A stretch of 64,000 nt of DNA from Candidatus Flexicrinis proximus (GCA_016712885.1 JADJQF010000015.1:62001-126000), one strand, 5' to 3'. Shown: positions 8,322 to 17,509, numbered from the stretch's first letter. Translations and numbers: made by a program. The notes: a model not told the origin generated them from the sequence alone.

Positions 8322-9440
8322 TCAGCGGGTCAGATAGTTGTGGATGAGCGACTGAAAGTGGTGCACGCCGTTCTCGCGCTTGACGCTGAAGCGGCCACGG
8401 TCGTAGGAACGCGAGGTCAGGCCGCGCTGAACGATCTCGCAGATGACGATGTCTTCCTGCTGGATTTCGTCGCTAAAGGCGATGGTCTGCTGCATCGACT
8501 CCCAGCCTGCCCCGGTTCCGGGGCCTTCGAAATACCATTCGAAGATGGTCAGTGTCTTGTCGTGGCCGACAGGCAGGATGATGTTGATGCTCATGTTATC
8601 CGGGTAGATATTGAGCATCACATTCGGGAAGATCCAGTAGTAGAGCGCCTGCCCCTCGTCATCGGTGCGGATATAGCGCCGGTCACGGCCCTGGATCTGG
8701 CCTTCTTTGGCGGGCCGGATCGGCGCGTACTGCGAGGAGTATTCGCCGAAGGTGTCGACCCGGTACTGCTCGTAGTCCAGTTCCCGGTATAAGCCGGGAT
8801 GAGCGATCGGGACGTGATACCCTTCCAAATAGTTGTCGACATAGACCTTCCAGTTGCAGTCGATCAGGTAATCGCGGCGTTCGAACATGCGCATCGGCGC
8901 GATATTCAGGCCGGACTTGTTCATCTCGGCCATGATTTCGCCGTAGGCAGTTTGGTTCATCGGTGTCGCCGCAGGGTCGAGATTAACGAAGACAAACGGC
9001 CCCCACGCCTCGACTTTCACCGGCGGCAGGCACACGTCGGCGTGCGTCCAGTTTTCCACGCCCTCGAATTCAGGGGCGCGGACCAGTTTCCCGTCCAGGT
9101 CGTAGGTCCAGCCGTGGTACATACACTGGAGGGTCTTGCGGTTGCCTTTGCCATTGGCGACCGTCGCGCCGCGATGCCGGCACACGTTATAGAATGCCCG
9201 AAGTTCGCCTTCGGTCGTGCGCGTCACGACCAATGGCTCACCGACCACTTCGCAGGCGAAGTAGTCTCCGGGGCGGGCGACCATTTCGAGACGCCCGACC
9301 GGCTGCCAGGTCTTCCAGAAGATCCGCTCTTTTTCATGTTCAAGGAAGGTGGGATCGGTGTACCAGCGCGCGGGCATGGTCTCGGCGCTGGCCAGGTTGG
9401 TCGCGGGGGTGTAGTCGGTGAGGTCCAGCGGCTGGGGCAT
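8322..9440 (-). CDS. Rieske non-heme iron oxygenase, alpha subunit
   Basis: About 372 residues. The Rieske [2Fe-2S] ligands are in CRHRGA near residue 85 and CMYHGW near 105 (C-x-H and C-x2-H). The mononuclear iron site follows near residue 200: NWKVYVDNYLEGYHVPIAHP, with two histidines spaced as in ring-hydroxylating oxygenases. Overall length and the NYLEGYHVPIAHP form resemble choline-monooxygenase and CntA-like single-component oxygenases rather than true ring dioxygenases with beta subunits; no beta subunit, ferredoxin or reductase gene is nearby, so the substrate is open. ATG 9440 is used because AGGA lies 8 bases upstream; a TTG six codons earlier has none. It follows the epoxide-hydrolase-like gene by 112 bases. 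Confidence 0.9.
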   Translation of the reverse strand: MPQPLDLTDYTPATNLASAETMPARWYTDPTFLEHEKERIFWKTWQPVGRLEMVARPGDYFACEVVGEPLVVTRTTEGELRAFYNVCRHRGATVANGKGNRKTLQCMYHGWTYDLDGKLVRAPEFEGVENWTHADVCLPPVKVEAWGPFVFVNLDPAATPMNQTAYGEIMAEMNKSGLNIAPMRMFERRDYLIDCNWKVYVDNYLEGYHVPIAHPGLYRELDYEQYRVDTFGEYSSQYAPIRPAKEGQIQGRDRRYIRTDDEGQALYYWIFPNVMLNIYPDNMSINIILPVGHDKTLTIFEWYFEGPGTGAGWESMQQTIAFSDEIQQEDIVICEIVQRGLTSRSYDRGRFSVKRENGVHHFQSLIHNYLTR

Positions 9441-9552
9441 CGGATGTGTCCTGTTCAATGCGAGACGAAACGCTCATGAAGTGCGCCTGCCCATGGAGCA
9501 GCGCGGGTTATGGTTGGCCGTCCGTGGGTTGGCTACCCTGCCCTGCCGGATT

Positions 9553-10413
9553 TTAGCGCTGGGCGAGAAATTCCAGCAACAGCGCATTGACCCGTTCGGA
9601 GGCATCGTGCTGCACCCAATGGGTGGCATCGTCGATGATGACAAGCCGGCCATTATCGCACTGGTCGATGCTGGGCTGGGCCATCGACGCGCTGAGCGCG
9701 ATATCGTTGGCGCCCCAGATCATGAGCGCCGGCATCGCCAGCCGCCAGCTTGCCGGATTCGGCGGCTGATGGCGCATGGCCGCGCGGTACCAGTTGAGCA
9801 TGGCGGTCAAGGCACCTTCGCGACGCCAGGCTTCGCGGTACTTTTCAAGATCGTCGCTGGTGAAGGTGTCGGGTTTTGCGCTTTGCGTGAAGGCGCGCAG
9901 CATGCCGGCAAAGTTGTTCCGGCTTAAGGACGCTTCCGGAAGTCGCGGGATCTGGATGCCGAAGATGTACCAGCTCTTGAGAAGCTGGCGAGGGCTTCTC
10001 CGCAGGGTCTCGAAGAAGACCTTGGGATGGGGCACGTTCAAGATGCCCAGTTTTTCGACCATGTGCGGATGGGTCAGCGCAGTCCACCAGGCCACATTTG
10101 CCCCGAAGTCATGGCCGATCACGACAGCTTTTTCACGGCCAAACGCTTGAATCAGCCCGACCACATCTGCGACCTCTTCAGGCGTGGCATAGTTCCTGAT
10201 GCCTGCCGGTTTGTCGCTTTCGTTGTAGCCGCGCTGATCGGGCGCAACCACGCGGTACCCCGCCGCGGCGAGCGCCGGTATCTGATGGCGCCACCCGTAC
10301 CAGAACTCCGGGAAGCCGTGCAGCAAGATCACGAGCTGCCCGTCTTCTGGGCCGGCCGCGGCAACATGCAGGGTGATTCCATTGGTCTTGATCAGATGAT
10401 GTTCAACATCCAC
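9553..10413 (-). CDS. Alpha/beta hydrolase, epoxide-hydrolase-like
   Basis: 286 residues. Family features are a HGFPEFWYGWR oxyanion-hole segment near residue 30, DQRGYNESDKP near 57, the nucleophile elbow GHDFGANVAW near 100 with Asp as nucleophile, the acid in MIWGANDIAL near 232 and the base in ATHWVQHD near 263. An Asp nucleophile with HGFP and DQRGY is the soluble epoxide hydrolase/haloalkane dehalogenase pattern; the family opens epoxides to diols. The physiological substrate is unknown. GTG 10413 begins two bases after the stop of the HerA-like gene and uses AAGGCGG 8 bases upstream, so the two genes are almost certainly cotranscribed. Confidence 0.88.
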   Translation of the reverse strand: MDVEHHLIKTNGITLHVAAAGPEDGQLVILLHGFPEFWYGWRHQIPALAAAGYRVVAPDQRGYNESDKPAGIRNYATPEEVADVVGLIQAFGREKAVVIGHDFGANVAWWTALTHPHMVEKLGILNVPHPKVFFETLRRSPRQLLKSWYIFGIQIPRLPEASLSRNNFAGMLRAFTQSAKPDTFTSDDLEKYREAWRREGALTAMLNWYRAAMRHQPPNPASWRLAMPALMIWGANDIALSASMAQPSIDQCDNGRLVIIDDATHWVQHDASERVNALLLEFLAQR

Positions 10414-10415
10414 GG

Positions 10416-12089
10416 TTACAGCCGCCTTTTCGCTCCGGTACTCAGCCTGTCCTGCGTTACTTTACTGGGTACAGTCCCAGTCGTGACGGCCTGATAGAAC
10501 GCTTCGTCATACAGACGCGACTTGATGACGACCGGCATCGGGACGGCGTGCCCCATGATGATCGCCTGCTGTTTGGTGTCCAGACGCGCAAGGACCTCGC
10601 GGATATTGTTGGCTCCGCTGACACCGTTCAAGACGGCGGCGATGTCGCGCTCATTGTCGAGCAGCGCCGTAATGCGGGTGCCGACCTGACTCATGACTTC
10701 CTCGTCGATGCCGCTGGGCCGTTGATCGACAATCAGCAGCGTCACCTTATACTTGCGCAGTTCGCGGGCGATGATGCCGAAGATGGTCTGATCGGCAATC
10801 AAGGGGTCGAGGAACTTGTGGGCTTCCTCGATGGTGATGAGCAACTGCGGAGGTTCGAGTGCCTCATCCCCCAACGCGCGTTCGATGCGCTCGACGTAGT
10901 GTTCATGGATCCGGCGCGTGATGTAGTTCGCGACGAGGATATAGGCGTCGACCGAGTTACCGTACTGGCCGAACTCCAGGATCACCGATTTGCGCTGGTC
11001 TGCCAGCAGGTGGATGATCTGTTTGACGCTGTCGTCCACGCGCTGCGAGGTGAGAAAGCCCCAGCGCTCGAAGCGTTCCAGGCGGCGCTTCAAGCCCTGG
11101 AGCGTCCCTTCCTGGAGCGGCGTGGTTTCTGTGATCTCGTCAAAGTCCTCTTTTTCAGCCTGGATCAAGCGCAGAACCCACTCGTCGCCCCAGCGCTTGT
11201 GCAGCGTGAAGGCGGCGTCGATCATGGCATCGGTCACGTTCATCGAGCCTTTGAGCAGCACGATGTCTTCCGGCAGGATGTCGGCATAGCTGATTTTGAC
11301 GGCAGCGTCGTATTTGGCGTTGCGGCGGCGTGAGGAGGCTTCGTCGAGGGTCAGGATCACGACATGCTCGGTGAACAACTGCTTGAGCCCCTTGGCGGCC
11401 CCGCCTGCCCCTTCGTTAGTCCCGGCCCAGCCATATTCGGTGTGCATGTCAAAGACCAGGTTAACGGCTTTGACCTCTTCGCGGCGGTACATCAGGCCGG
11501 CGAGCAGCACGCGCGAGAGAAAGGTTTTGCCGGTGCCGGATTTGCCGAAGACACCGATACTGCGCTCAACAAGGCGCTTCAGGTCGAGATTAACCTGAGT
11601 ATCGTCCAGCTCGAGCGGGGAGCCCACGTTGAAGTGGGTGGCGTCTTCCTGTCCGAAGACATCGTTGACGTCGGTATCGGTCGCGTTGATGACCGGCATG
11701 AAGTGGCCGGGGATAGTCTTCACCGGCTTGGGCCGACCATCCTCGTCTATCATCAGCATCGGAGCGGCGTTGACCGTGCCGAAGGCCGCCGTGCCGATAT
11801 AGACTTCGCGCAGGAACGGATCGCTGACGTCAGGGGGGTCGTTCTGGATGGCCGGATTCGCGTTTTGTAAGGCGACATCGGTAATGATGCAGAAGAAACG
11901 GCGGCGCTGGCCGTGGATGACGACGTAGCGCCCGACGGCCAAATCCTCGACCGACTGGTGACCATCGAGGCGCACGACCAGTCCCTTGCTCAGTGAGCCG
12001 CCAACCACCACACCCAGCCGCGCATCGGGCGCGTCCAGAATGGGCCGGCCGGACGCGTCACGGGGAAACCACTTGTCGAGTTCGTCCAT
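10416..12089 (-). CDS. HerA/DUF87-type ATPase
   Basis: About 557 residues. The N-terminal 150 residues are beta-rich, as in the HAS-barrel of HerA. The ATPase core has Walker A GVFGKSGTGKTFLSR near residue 190, a Walker B ending in Glu-Glu (LLITIEEAHKFLDP near 405), IIARELRKY, LLIVDQRPSGIDEE (sensor/arginine region) and a VGTRITALLDNERD segment. HerA forms hexameric DNA translocases that in archaea work with NurA nuclease in end resection; bacterial relatives are also found in defence modules. No NurA, SIR2 or other nuclease partner is adjacent. ATG 12089 has AGAGGA just upstream. It lies between the HAS-barrel-like gene (132-base gap) and the hydrolase (2-base gap). Confidence 0.88.
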   Translation of the reverse strand: MDELDKWFPRDASGRPILDAPDARLGVVVGGSLSKGLVVRLDGHQSVEDLAVGRYVVIHGQRRRFFCIITDVALQNANPAIQNDPPDVSDPFLREVYIGTAAFGTVNAAPMLMIDEDGRPKPVKTIPGHFMPVINATDTDVNDVFGQEDATHFNVGSPLELDDTQVNLDLKRLVERSIGVFGKSGTGKTFLSRVLLAGLMYRREEVKAVNLVFDMHTEYGWAGTNEGAGGAAKGLKQLFTEHVVILTLDEASSRRRNAKYDAAVKISYADILPEDIVLLKGSMNVTDAMIDAAFTLHKRWGDEWVLRLIQAEKEDFDEITETTPLQEGTLQGLKRRLERFERWGFLTSQRVDDSVKQIIHLLADQRKSVILEFGQYGNSVDAYILVANYITRRIHEHYVERIERALGDEALEPPQLLITIEEAHKFLDPLIADQTIFGIIARELRKYKVTLLIVDQRPSGIDEEVMSQVGTRITALLDNERDIAAVLNGVSGANNIREVLARLDTKQQAIIMGHAVPMPVVIKSRLYDEAFYQAVTTGTVPSKVTQDRLSTGAKRRL

Positions 12090-12132
12090 CAATTCCTCTG
12101 GCGGTCACGCACACGGTTACTGTAATTGAAGA

Positions 12133-12149
12133 GGCGGCCTGCAGCCGCC
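12133..12149. repeat. GC hairpin between the HAS-barrel-like and HerA-like genes
   Basis: GGCGGC and GCCGCC enclose CTGCA. On the minus strand it is followed by CTCTTCAATTAC, a weak U-rich stretch, so it may lower read-through from the upstream gene into the HerA-like gene. Confidence 0.45.
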
Positions 12150-12221
12150 CCAACGCCGAATAGCCCAGGCGCAAAGGTGGGTCGCATCCCGCCCGATTCT
12201 AGCGCCAAAGTGTAAAAACGG

Positions 12222-12845
12222 TTACGTATTGCTCAAGAGCGCCAGAATATGGGCGAGGCGCCGCAGATCGCCGGTCAGGAGCTTGGCGAGCTGGCGGCCG
12301 GCCGCAACCCGGAACCCGTCGCGCTCGTCGCGCGGACGGCAGGCCAGCGCATAGCGGAGAGCCATCGCCAGCAAGTCCTCGCTGGGTACTTCGGTCGCCT
12401 GCAGGACCAGACGAAAGAAGTCGAGCCGGTCGGTAAACGCGCATACTTCTTCTGGTGGGCAGAGCGTGACTTCGCTCAGGCTCATGGGGGGCCGCGGTGG
12501 AAAGCTGTGGACGAAACCACCGTTGCCCAGGTGGTAGCCAATGTTTAGTACAGCGACCTCGACCGGGATCATCCGGTTCTCGCGCTGGTCGCGAAGGACG
12601 TTTGGATTGACCCACTCCGCCATCACCAATTCGCTGACCATCAGGTCGTCTTTTATCTCAACGGCACTAATGAGCCCGATGACCCACTGATCGGGGTCAT
12701 TGGCGACCGGCGCCCGGACAAATGCGCCGAAGTCGTGGTGCTCGCCAATTCGCGTGCTGTGCGTGCCGCAGCTAAAGCCGCGCGTGCTTGCCCGCAGCAC
12801 CCGGCCGATCACTCCGTTTGTGGTTCCGTTTGTCGTACCGTACAT
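12222..12845 (-). CDS. HAS-barrel-like protein of a HerA neighbourhood
   Basis: 207 residues, no named family recognised with certainty. The first 100 residues (VIGRVLRASTRGFSCGT, then FGAFVRAP and WVIGLISAVEI) resemble the beta-barrel that opens HerA ATPases, here without an ATPase domain. The rest is helical and charged, ending AKLLTGDLRRLAHILALL. Its position directly ahead of a HerA-like ATPase suggests that it works with it, perhaps as a docking or regulatory subunit; this is inference. ATG 12845 has AGAGGA upstream, and a good promoter (12880-12908) lies just before it, so it is the probable first gene of the operon running to the hydrolase. Confidence 0.75.
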   Translation of the reverse strand: MYGTTNGTTNGVIGRVLRASTRGFSCGTHSTRIGEHHDFGAFVRAPVANDPDQWVIGLISAVEIKDDLMVSELVMAEWVNPNVLRDQRENRMIPVEVAVLNIGYHLGNGGFVHSFPPRPPMSLSEVTLCPPEEVCAFTDRLDFFRLVLQATEVPSEDLLAMALRYALACRPRDERDGFRVAAGRQLAKLLTGDLRRLAHILALLSNT

Positions 12846-12879
12846 CGCGCCGTTCCTCTAACACAAACGTTCTTATAAC

Positions 12880-12908
12880 CTAATAGCCGAGTTTTGGCTG
12901 GCTGTCAA
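12880..12908 (-). promoter_or_regulatory. Promoter of the HAS-barrel/HerA operon
   Basis: Minus strand: TTGACA (12908-12903), a 17-base spacer and TATTAG (12885-12880), about 35 bases before the start codon. This is one of only two exact TTGACA boxes found in a promoter position here. Confidence 0.65.
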
Positions 12909-13035
12909 CCGGAGCACTCCCTCGCGCTCGCACACTTCGGTTCTCACAAGCGGAAACGACGCCAAAAACACTCATCCTATGTTCTGAAAAACAACTAAGG
13001 CGGAACCGTGTCGATAATTTACATTCGCTGGCAAT

Positions 13036-15585
13036 TTACGGACGCTCGCCAACGTCCAGAACCCGGAAGTTTATGGGATCGCTGACGGTTATCGTCCCAT
13101 CCGCGCCAACGGCCTGCGCGACGATCTCGTAACTCCCCGGTTCCAGTTCCCAGAACACAGCAAATGGCCCGTGGTCAAATTCGGATACGATCTCGCCGTT
13201 CAGGAGCAGCCGCACCAAGGCCACGTCAGTCGGCGCGGCGGCCTCCAGCCGGAGCCGCTGGTTAACGCGCGGCATTGACGCCGAAACCTGGAACACGGCA
13301 CCAGGATTAGGCGCGATCACGCGAAGCGCAGCGAGGTTCTTGGTATTGTCAGCCGACTCAATCGCGCCGGCAAATTCAGGTGGCAGCAGGTTAAGACCGG
13401 CACCACGCGCCCAGCGTTCAGCCTCTGCGGGCAGGACAACAAACAGCTCAGTGGTCACCGCGTCGTCCGGGGTCGAGGCATCGGCAAGCTGGCGGGTCCG
13501 CGAGTCGATCTCAAGCAGATGCCAGGAGGCGTCGACAGATGTTGGCTCGGTACCGGGGATAAACCACTCGCGCCGGGTCTGAGGACAAATTGGCGAAGGC
13601 AGCAGGCCGGACAGCGTGCAGACTTCGATGCTGAGCAGGTCTGCGGGAGGCGCGCCAAACGGTTCTTCCGGCACACCGTTCAAGACCTCGCGCATAAAGT
13701 GGTGCCAGATCGGCGCCGCGCCGGTGATTCCGGTCGCGTTGACCATGGGCCGGTTGTCGGCGTTGCCCACCCATACTCCGACCACCAGCGATGGCGTATA
13801 GCCCACCACCCAGTTGTCGCGGAAATCGGTGGTGGTCCCGGTCTTGGAGGCAGCAGGCCGGCCGATATTGAGCAGACTCTGCGCACCAAATCCCAGGGAC
13901 CGCGCGTCGTTGTCGGCGAGGATGTCGGTGATGAGCCAGGCCACGCGGGGATCAATCAGGTTCACACCGGCCTCAGGCGGCTGCCACTGATAGAGCACTT
14001 GGCCGCCACGGACCGTAACGCTCTGGATCAGCGTCGGGCTGACCGGAGTTCCGCCGCGGGGAAAGACGGCATAAGCCGACACCAGATCGAGCAGGCGGAC
14101 TTCGCCGCCCCCCAGGGTGACCGCCAGGTCGAGGTCGGTGTTCCCGGCCAGGGAGGTCATCCCCGCGCGTGCTGAAAGATCGACCATTGTCCGGACGCCC
14201 ACGGTTTGGAGTGCCATCACGGCCGGGATGTTGAGCGACGAAGCCAGGGCTACACGGGCGCTTACCGGTCCGTGTTCCGCGAAGCCGTAATTGGCAGGCG
14301 TATAGAGTTCGCCTTTGCGCGTCGTAAAAGCGGTCGCGACGTCGAGCACGACGGTGGCTGGCGACCAGGCGTCCGGGCGCGCCGGGTTGAACGCGGCGGC
14401 GTAGGTAAATGGTTTCAGCGCGCTCCCAGGCTGGCGCAGCGCCAGCGCGGCGTTAACGGCGCCGCTGATCGATTTGTCGAAGTAATCCGGGCTGCCAAGC
14501 AGGGCCAGCACCTCGCCCGTACGCGGGTCGAGGGCGACCAGCGCGGCGTTGTTCGCGTCGGCCGGAGGGCGATCAGGGTTTTCGGGATCGTTCAGCCGGG
14601 CGAGTTGACTGCGTGTTGTCTGCTCAGCGGCGTGCTGCCAGTCGAGGTCGAGCGTTGTAACGACGTCCAGGCCGTCGCGATACAGCGCATCGGGATAGGA
14701 CTGTTCCAGCTGCGCCCAGACGCTCATGACGAAGTGCGGCGCTTCAATCGGGAATGGGACGGCGGCATAATTGAGCGGATCGCGCAGAATGGTCTCGGCC
14801 TGAACCGGGGTGAGATAGCCGTTTTCGGTCATCAGCCGGGCCACGACGGCCTGCCGCGCAGCAGCAGCCTGGGGGTTAACCAGCGGGTCATAGAGTGCCG
14901 GCGCCTGCAGAAGACCCGCAAGGAGCGTGCATTCGCTGACCGAGAGTTCCGGCGCCGACTTGCCAAAATAGGTGCGCGCCGCCGCCTCGATGCCGTAGGC
15001 GAGGCTGCCGAAATACGACTGGTTCAGGTAAATCTCAAGGACTTGATCCTTGCTGTAGGCGGTCTCCAGCCGTAAGGCGAGTACGGCCTCCTGCAGTTTG
15101 CGCTTAAAGGTGCGCTCTGGCAGTCCGCGAGGATTGAGCAGAGTCAGCCTGGCAACCTGCTGGGTGATTGTGCTGCCGCCAGCCAGGACTTCGCCACCCA
15201 GAATGTTGATCCACAGGGCGCGGATTATGCCGATGGGATCGACGCCGGGATGCGCATAGAAATTAGCGTCCTCAGTGGCGATCACGGCGTTCACACACTG
15301 GCGAGGGATGTCCTCCAGCGCAATTGGCGTGTTTCTCCCCTGCTCCGGCGGCAGGATTTCGTAGAGAAGCGTGCCGTGGCGGTCAAAGATGCGGATAGAA
15401 GGCAGGGCCAATCCCGCCTGAAGCGCGCCGATTGACGGCAAGTCCGAAGTCAGCCACACCCAGAACGCCGCGCCGAGAACGCCAACGGTCAAGAGAAGCC
15501 CGATCAAGATCCGGACGATTATCCTGCGTGACTTCCACCAGCGGACGACTGCTTGACACCCGCGGGCTAAACGCGGCACAATCAC
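13036..15585 (-). CDS. Class A penicillin-binding protein (PBP1C-like)
   Basis: About 849 residues. One N-terminal membrane helix (IIVRILIGLLLTVGVLGAAFW), then a GT51 transglycosylase with the catalytic Glu in ATEDANFYAHPGVD and the GGSTITQQVAR and YLNQSYFG motifs. The transpeptidase domain has SxxK (PGSALKPF near residue 400), SxN (SSLNIP) and KTG (ASKTGTT near 595). The C-terminal 100 residues form a beta-sandwich like the BiPBP_C domain of PBP1C. It polymerises and cross-links peptidoglycan outside the membrane. The start is uncertain: GTG 15585 has CAGGA 9 bases upstream, GTG 15579 has AAGG 5 bases upstream, and the frame is open to 15615. Only about 33 bases separate it from the divergent small membrane gene. 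Confidence 0.9.
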   Translation of the reverse strand: MIVPRLARGCQAVVRWWKSRRIIVRILIGLLLTVGVLGAAFWVWLTSDLPSIGALQAGLALPSIRIFDRHGTLLYEILPPEQGRNTPIALEDIPRQCVNAVIATEDANFYAHPGVDPIGIIRALWINILGGEVLAGGSTITQQVARLTLLNPRGLPERTFKRKLQEAVLALRLETAYSKDQVLEIYLNQSYFGSLAYGIEAAARTYFGKSAPELSVSECTLLAGLLQAPALYDPLVNPQAAAARQAVVARLMTENGYLTPVQAETILRDPLNYAAVPFPIEAPHFVMSVWAQLEQSYPDALYRDGLDVVTTLDLDWQHAAEQTTRSQLARLNDPENPDRPPADANNAALVALDPRTGEVLALLGSPDYFDKSISGAVNAALALRQPGSALKPFTYAAAFNPARPDAWSPATVVLDVATAFTTRKGELYTPANYGFAEHGPVSARVALASSLNIPAVMALQTVGVRTMVDLSARAGMTSLAGNTDLDLAVTLGGGEVRLLDLVSAYAVFPRGGTPVSPTLIQSVTVRGGQVLYQWQPPEAGVNLIDPRVAWLITDILADNDARSLGFGAQSLLNIGRPAASKTGTTTDFRDNWVVGYTPSLVVGVWVGNADNRPMVNATGITGAAPIWHHFMREVLNGVPEEPFGAPPADLLSIEVCTLSGLLPSPICPQTRREWFIPGTEPTSVDASWHLLEIDSRTRQLADASTPDDAVTTELFVVLPAEAERWARGAGLNLLPPEFAGAIESADNTKNLAALRVIAPNPGAVFQVSASMPRVNQRLRLEAAAPTDVALVRLLLNGEIVSEFDHGPFAVFWELEPGSYEIVAQAVGADGTITVSDPINFRVLDVGERP

Positions 15586-15618
15586 CTTAGCAATTCCTGA
15601 GCATCCGGGAGGCAAACC

Positions 15619-15858
15619 ATGTTCAAACCTTTAGATGTTGAAGGCCGTCTCAGGTTCTTCAGATACGGCATCGTGGTCATCGTCGTCGTTACATTTGTGG
15701 TTGGGTCATTTGTCCCAATGATGTTCCTGGCCTCATCAGGCTACGGCACAGGACAGCTATTCGTCATGGGGCTGGTCACCGCACTGATCGTCGGGGTCGC
15801 CATGGGACTAGTTTACTTCGGCTACCGGTACCTCCTGATGAGAAACGCAGGGAAGTAA
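15619..15858 (+). CDS. Small two-helix membrane protein
   Basis: 79 residues of unknown function. Two hydrophobic helices are clear: GIVVIVVVTFVVGSFVPMMF and LFVMGLVTALIVGVAMGLVYF, joined by a short glycine-rich loop, with charged ends (MFKPLDVEGRLRFF and YLLMRNAGK). The gene is credible because GGGAGG lies 7 bases before ATG 15619 and the frame has coherent composition. It is divergent from the penicillin-binding protein gene, with which it must share a very short control region. Confidence 0.7.
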   Translation: MFKPLDVEGRLRFFRYGIVVIVVVTFVVGSFVPMMFLASSGYGTGQLFVMGLVTALIVGVAMGLVYFGYRYLLMRNAGK

Positions 15859-15891
15859 CGGCAAGCGACGGAAGCTAACACTTCCAGGGGT

Positions 15892-16254
15892 TCAGCGGAT
15901 TTCGCGCCGGTAAGCCCGGAGTTCGACGAAGCGCAGGAGCATCCCGATCACCGCCGCGCCGCCCAGCGCGGCTGCGATCCCGATGGCCAATGCCCCTAGC
16001 AGCGACACTCCGTCCCTGCCATTCATCATCAGAAAGCCAGCGAGACCGGCAACCAGGATCAATGGCAGCCGGAGCAGCACAATAAGGCGGCGCAGCATAC
16101 TTTCGACGCCGCCTACTACGGCGCTGCCCACAGACCCGACCATGCTGCGGTCCTGGGAAGCGTACTGGCTCTTCAGACCCTGTGCCATCGCTCGAATTTG
16201 ATCGTCGCTCAGGCGGACATCATCATCATTCTGCTGCCGGGGGGGTTGGCTCAT
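15892..16254 (-). CDS. Small membrane protein coupled to the CNNM gene
   Basis: About 120 residues, unrecognised. A hydrophilic N-terminal half (MSQPPRQQNDDD, then DQIRAMAQGLKSQYASQDRS) is followed by two membrane helices (LLRLPLILVAGLAGFLMM and LLGALAIGIAAALGGAAVIGM) and a short basic tail. Starts at 16254 or 16257 are both possible; GAGG lies 6 bases ahead of 16254. The start lies inside the end of the CNNM gene (29-base overlap), implying translational coupling and perhaps a shared membrane role. The frame extends upstream to 16446 but only as a shadow of the CNNM gene. Confidence 0.65.
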   Translation of the reverse strand: MSQPPRQQNDDDVRLSDDQIRAMAQGLKSQYASQDRSMVGSVGSAVVGGVESMLRRLIVLLRLPLILVAGLAGFLMMNGRDGVSLLGALAIGIAAALGGAAVIGMLLRFVELRAYRREIR

Positions 16255-17443
16255 CATCTTCCTCACTATCTGGTTCAGGCGTGACTGGTTCAAGTCCCAT
16301 CGCCGCGAGTTTGGCGCGTGAGCGTTCAATCGCAAGCACGCGCATATCACGGCTGGTATCGGTTTCGTCCATAATTTCAGCCCCGAGCAGGGACTCGAGT
16401 GCGTCTTCCAGCGTGATGATACCGGCAGTCCCGCTGTATTCGTCAATTACGAGGAAAATGTGCTGGCCCTCGGCGACGAACTTGTCCAACGCGCGGTCAA
16501 CGCTAAGGGCCTCCGGTATGCTATGGATTGGACGCTTGACCGATTCAAGCGTGATATGGTCGGCATCGCGAGCCACATGCGCCAGGATTTCTGAGCGCAA
16601 CACATAGCCGTTTATGTCGTCCAGATCATCCGTGTAGACCGGAATGCGGCTGTATGGAAGGACCTTGTTGCGGGTGATGACCTCGGCAACGGTGGTCTTT
16701 CCGGGAAGCGCGAACATGACCGAACGCGGCGTCATGATGTCGTAGATTTGAAGATCGCCCAAGCGGAGAAGGTTCTTCAGCACGCGATTTTCACTCTCGG
16801 CGATTCCGCCCTCAGTCTTGCTCTGCTCGGCAAGGACGGCCAGTTCATCCCGCGTCACGGTAGGTTCGGACTCCTCCCGTCCAAAAAGACGGGCGAACCA
16901 CTGTATACCGATCAGTATCGGGTACATGGACCAGATCATGCCCTGCAGGGTATAGCCCGCGAAGGGCAGGAGCTGGCGCCAGTAGGTCGCGCCGAGTGTC
17001 TTGGGCAGGATTTCCGACACGATCAGGATGAGCGCCGTAAGGATAAACGAAACCAGACCAAAGAACTCGTTGCCAAAGACGCCGACGGCTTCCGCACCCG
17101 CGCCGGCTGCACCAATCGTATGGGCGAAGGTGTTCAGCGTGAGGATCGCGCTGATGGTCAGTTCCAAGCGCTGTTTGTGCTTGCGCATGAGCTGGCCAGC
17201 GCGGCTACCCTGCTGGGCGAGCACTTCAATCGTGGAATTCGAGGATGTGAGAAGAACGGCTTCCAGGAGCGAACACGTAAACGAAACAGTCAAGGCAATC
17301 GAAATATAGAAGACAATGCCACCGACGCTACCCGTCGCACCATCACCCGACGTCACAGGCGCTAGCGCCGGCGCCGCCGCGCCGAGACTCAATAATGGGT
17401 TCATGGCCTCCTGCAGTAGGCGCAAGTCAACTCGCACGCCCAT
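16226..17443 (-). CDS. CNNM/CorC-family membrane protein with CBS pair
   Basis: 405 residues. An N-terminal DUF21/CNNM transmembrane domain (helices around 45-65, 95-120, 130-150 and 165-185, including LILIVSEILPKTLGA) is followed by a CBS pair at about 215-345 (DIMTPRSVMFALP, then VLPYSRIPVYTDD and FLVIDEYSGTAGIITLEDALE). Members of this family move Mg2+ or Na+ across the membrane and are often annotated as hemolysin-like. The usual C-terminal CorC_HlyC domain is missing; the protein ends in an acidic tail. The start at 17443 has a weak site; an ATG at 17404 has AGGAGG only 2 bases away. It is followed by the overlapping small membrane gene. Confidence 0.87.
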   Translation of the reverse strand: MGVRVDLRLLQEAMNPLLSLGAAAPALAPVTSGDGATGSVGGIVFYISIALTVSFTCSLLEAVLLTSSNSTIEVLAQQGSRAGQLMRKHKQRLELTISAILTLNTFAHTIGAAGAGAEAVGVFGNEFFGLVSFILTALILIVSEILPKTLGATYWRQLLPFAGYTLQGMIWSMYPILIGIQWFARLFGREESEPTVTRDELAVLAEQSKTEGGIAESENRVLKNLLRLGDLQIYDIMTPRSVMFALPGKTTVAEVITRNKVLPYSRIPVYTDDLDDINGYVLRSEILAHVARDADHITLESVKRPIHSIPEALSVDRALDKFVAEGQHIFLVIDEYSGTAGIITLEDALESLLGAEIMDETDTSRDMRVLAIERSRAKLAAMGLEPVTPEPDSEEDDEPTPPAAE

Positions 17444-17461
17444 GTGATCTCACTGACGGCA

Positions 17462-17470
17462 AGTGTAGCA
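17462..17470 (-). promoter_or_regulatory. Possible extended -10 of the CNNM gene
   Basis: Reads TGCTACACT on the minus strand, about 18 bases before the start at 17443, giving a very short leader. It would suit the later start at 17404 better. Confidence 0.35.
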
Positions 17471-17500
17471 TACTCCACAACGAAACGCAGACGAACAGCG

Positions 17501-17509
17501 TGATACACT
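17501..17509 (+). promoter_or_regulatory. Extended -10 of the first Uma2 gene
   Basis: TGATACACT, 36 bases before ATG 17546; no -35 is recognised. It lies about 30 bases from the opposing CNNM promoter, so the two may compete. Confidence 0.4.
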
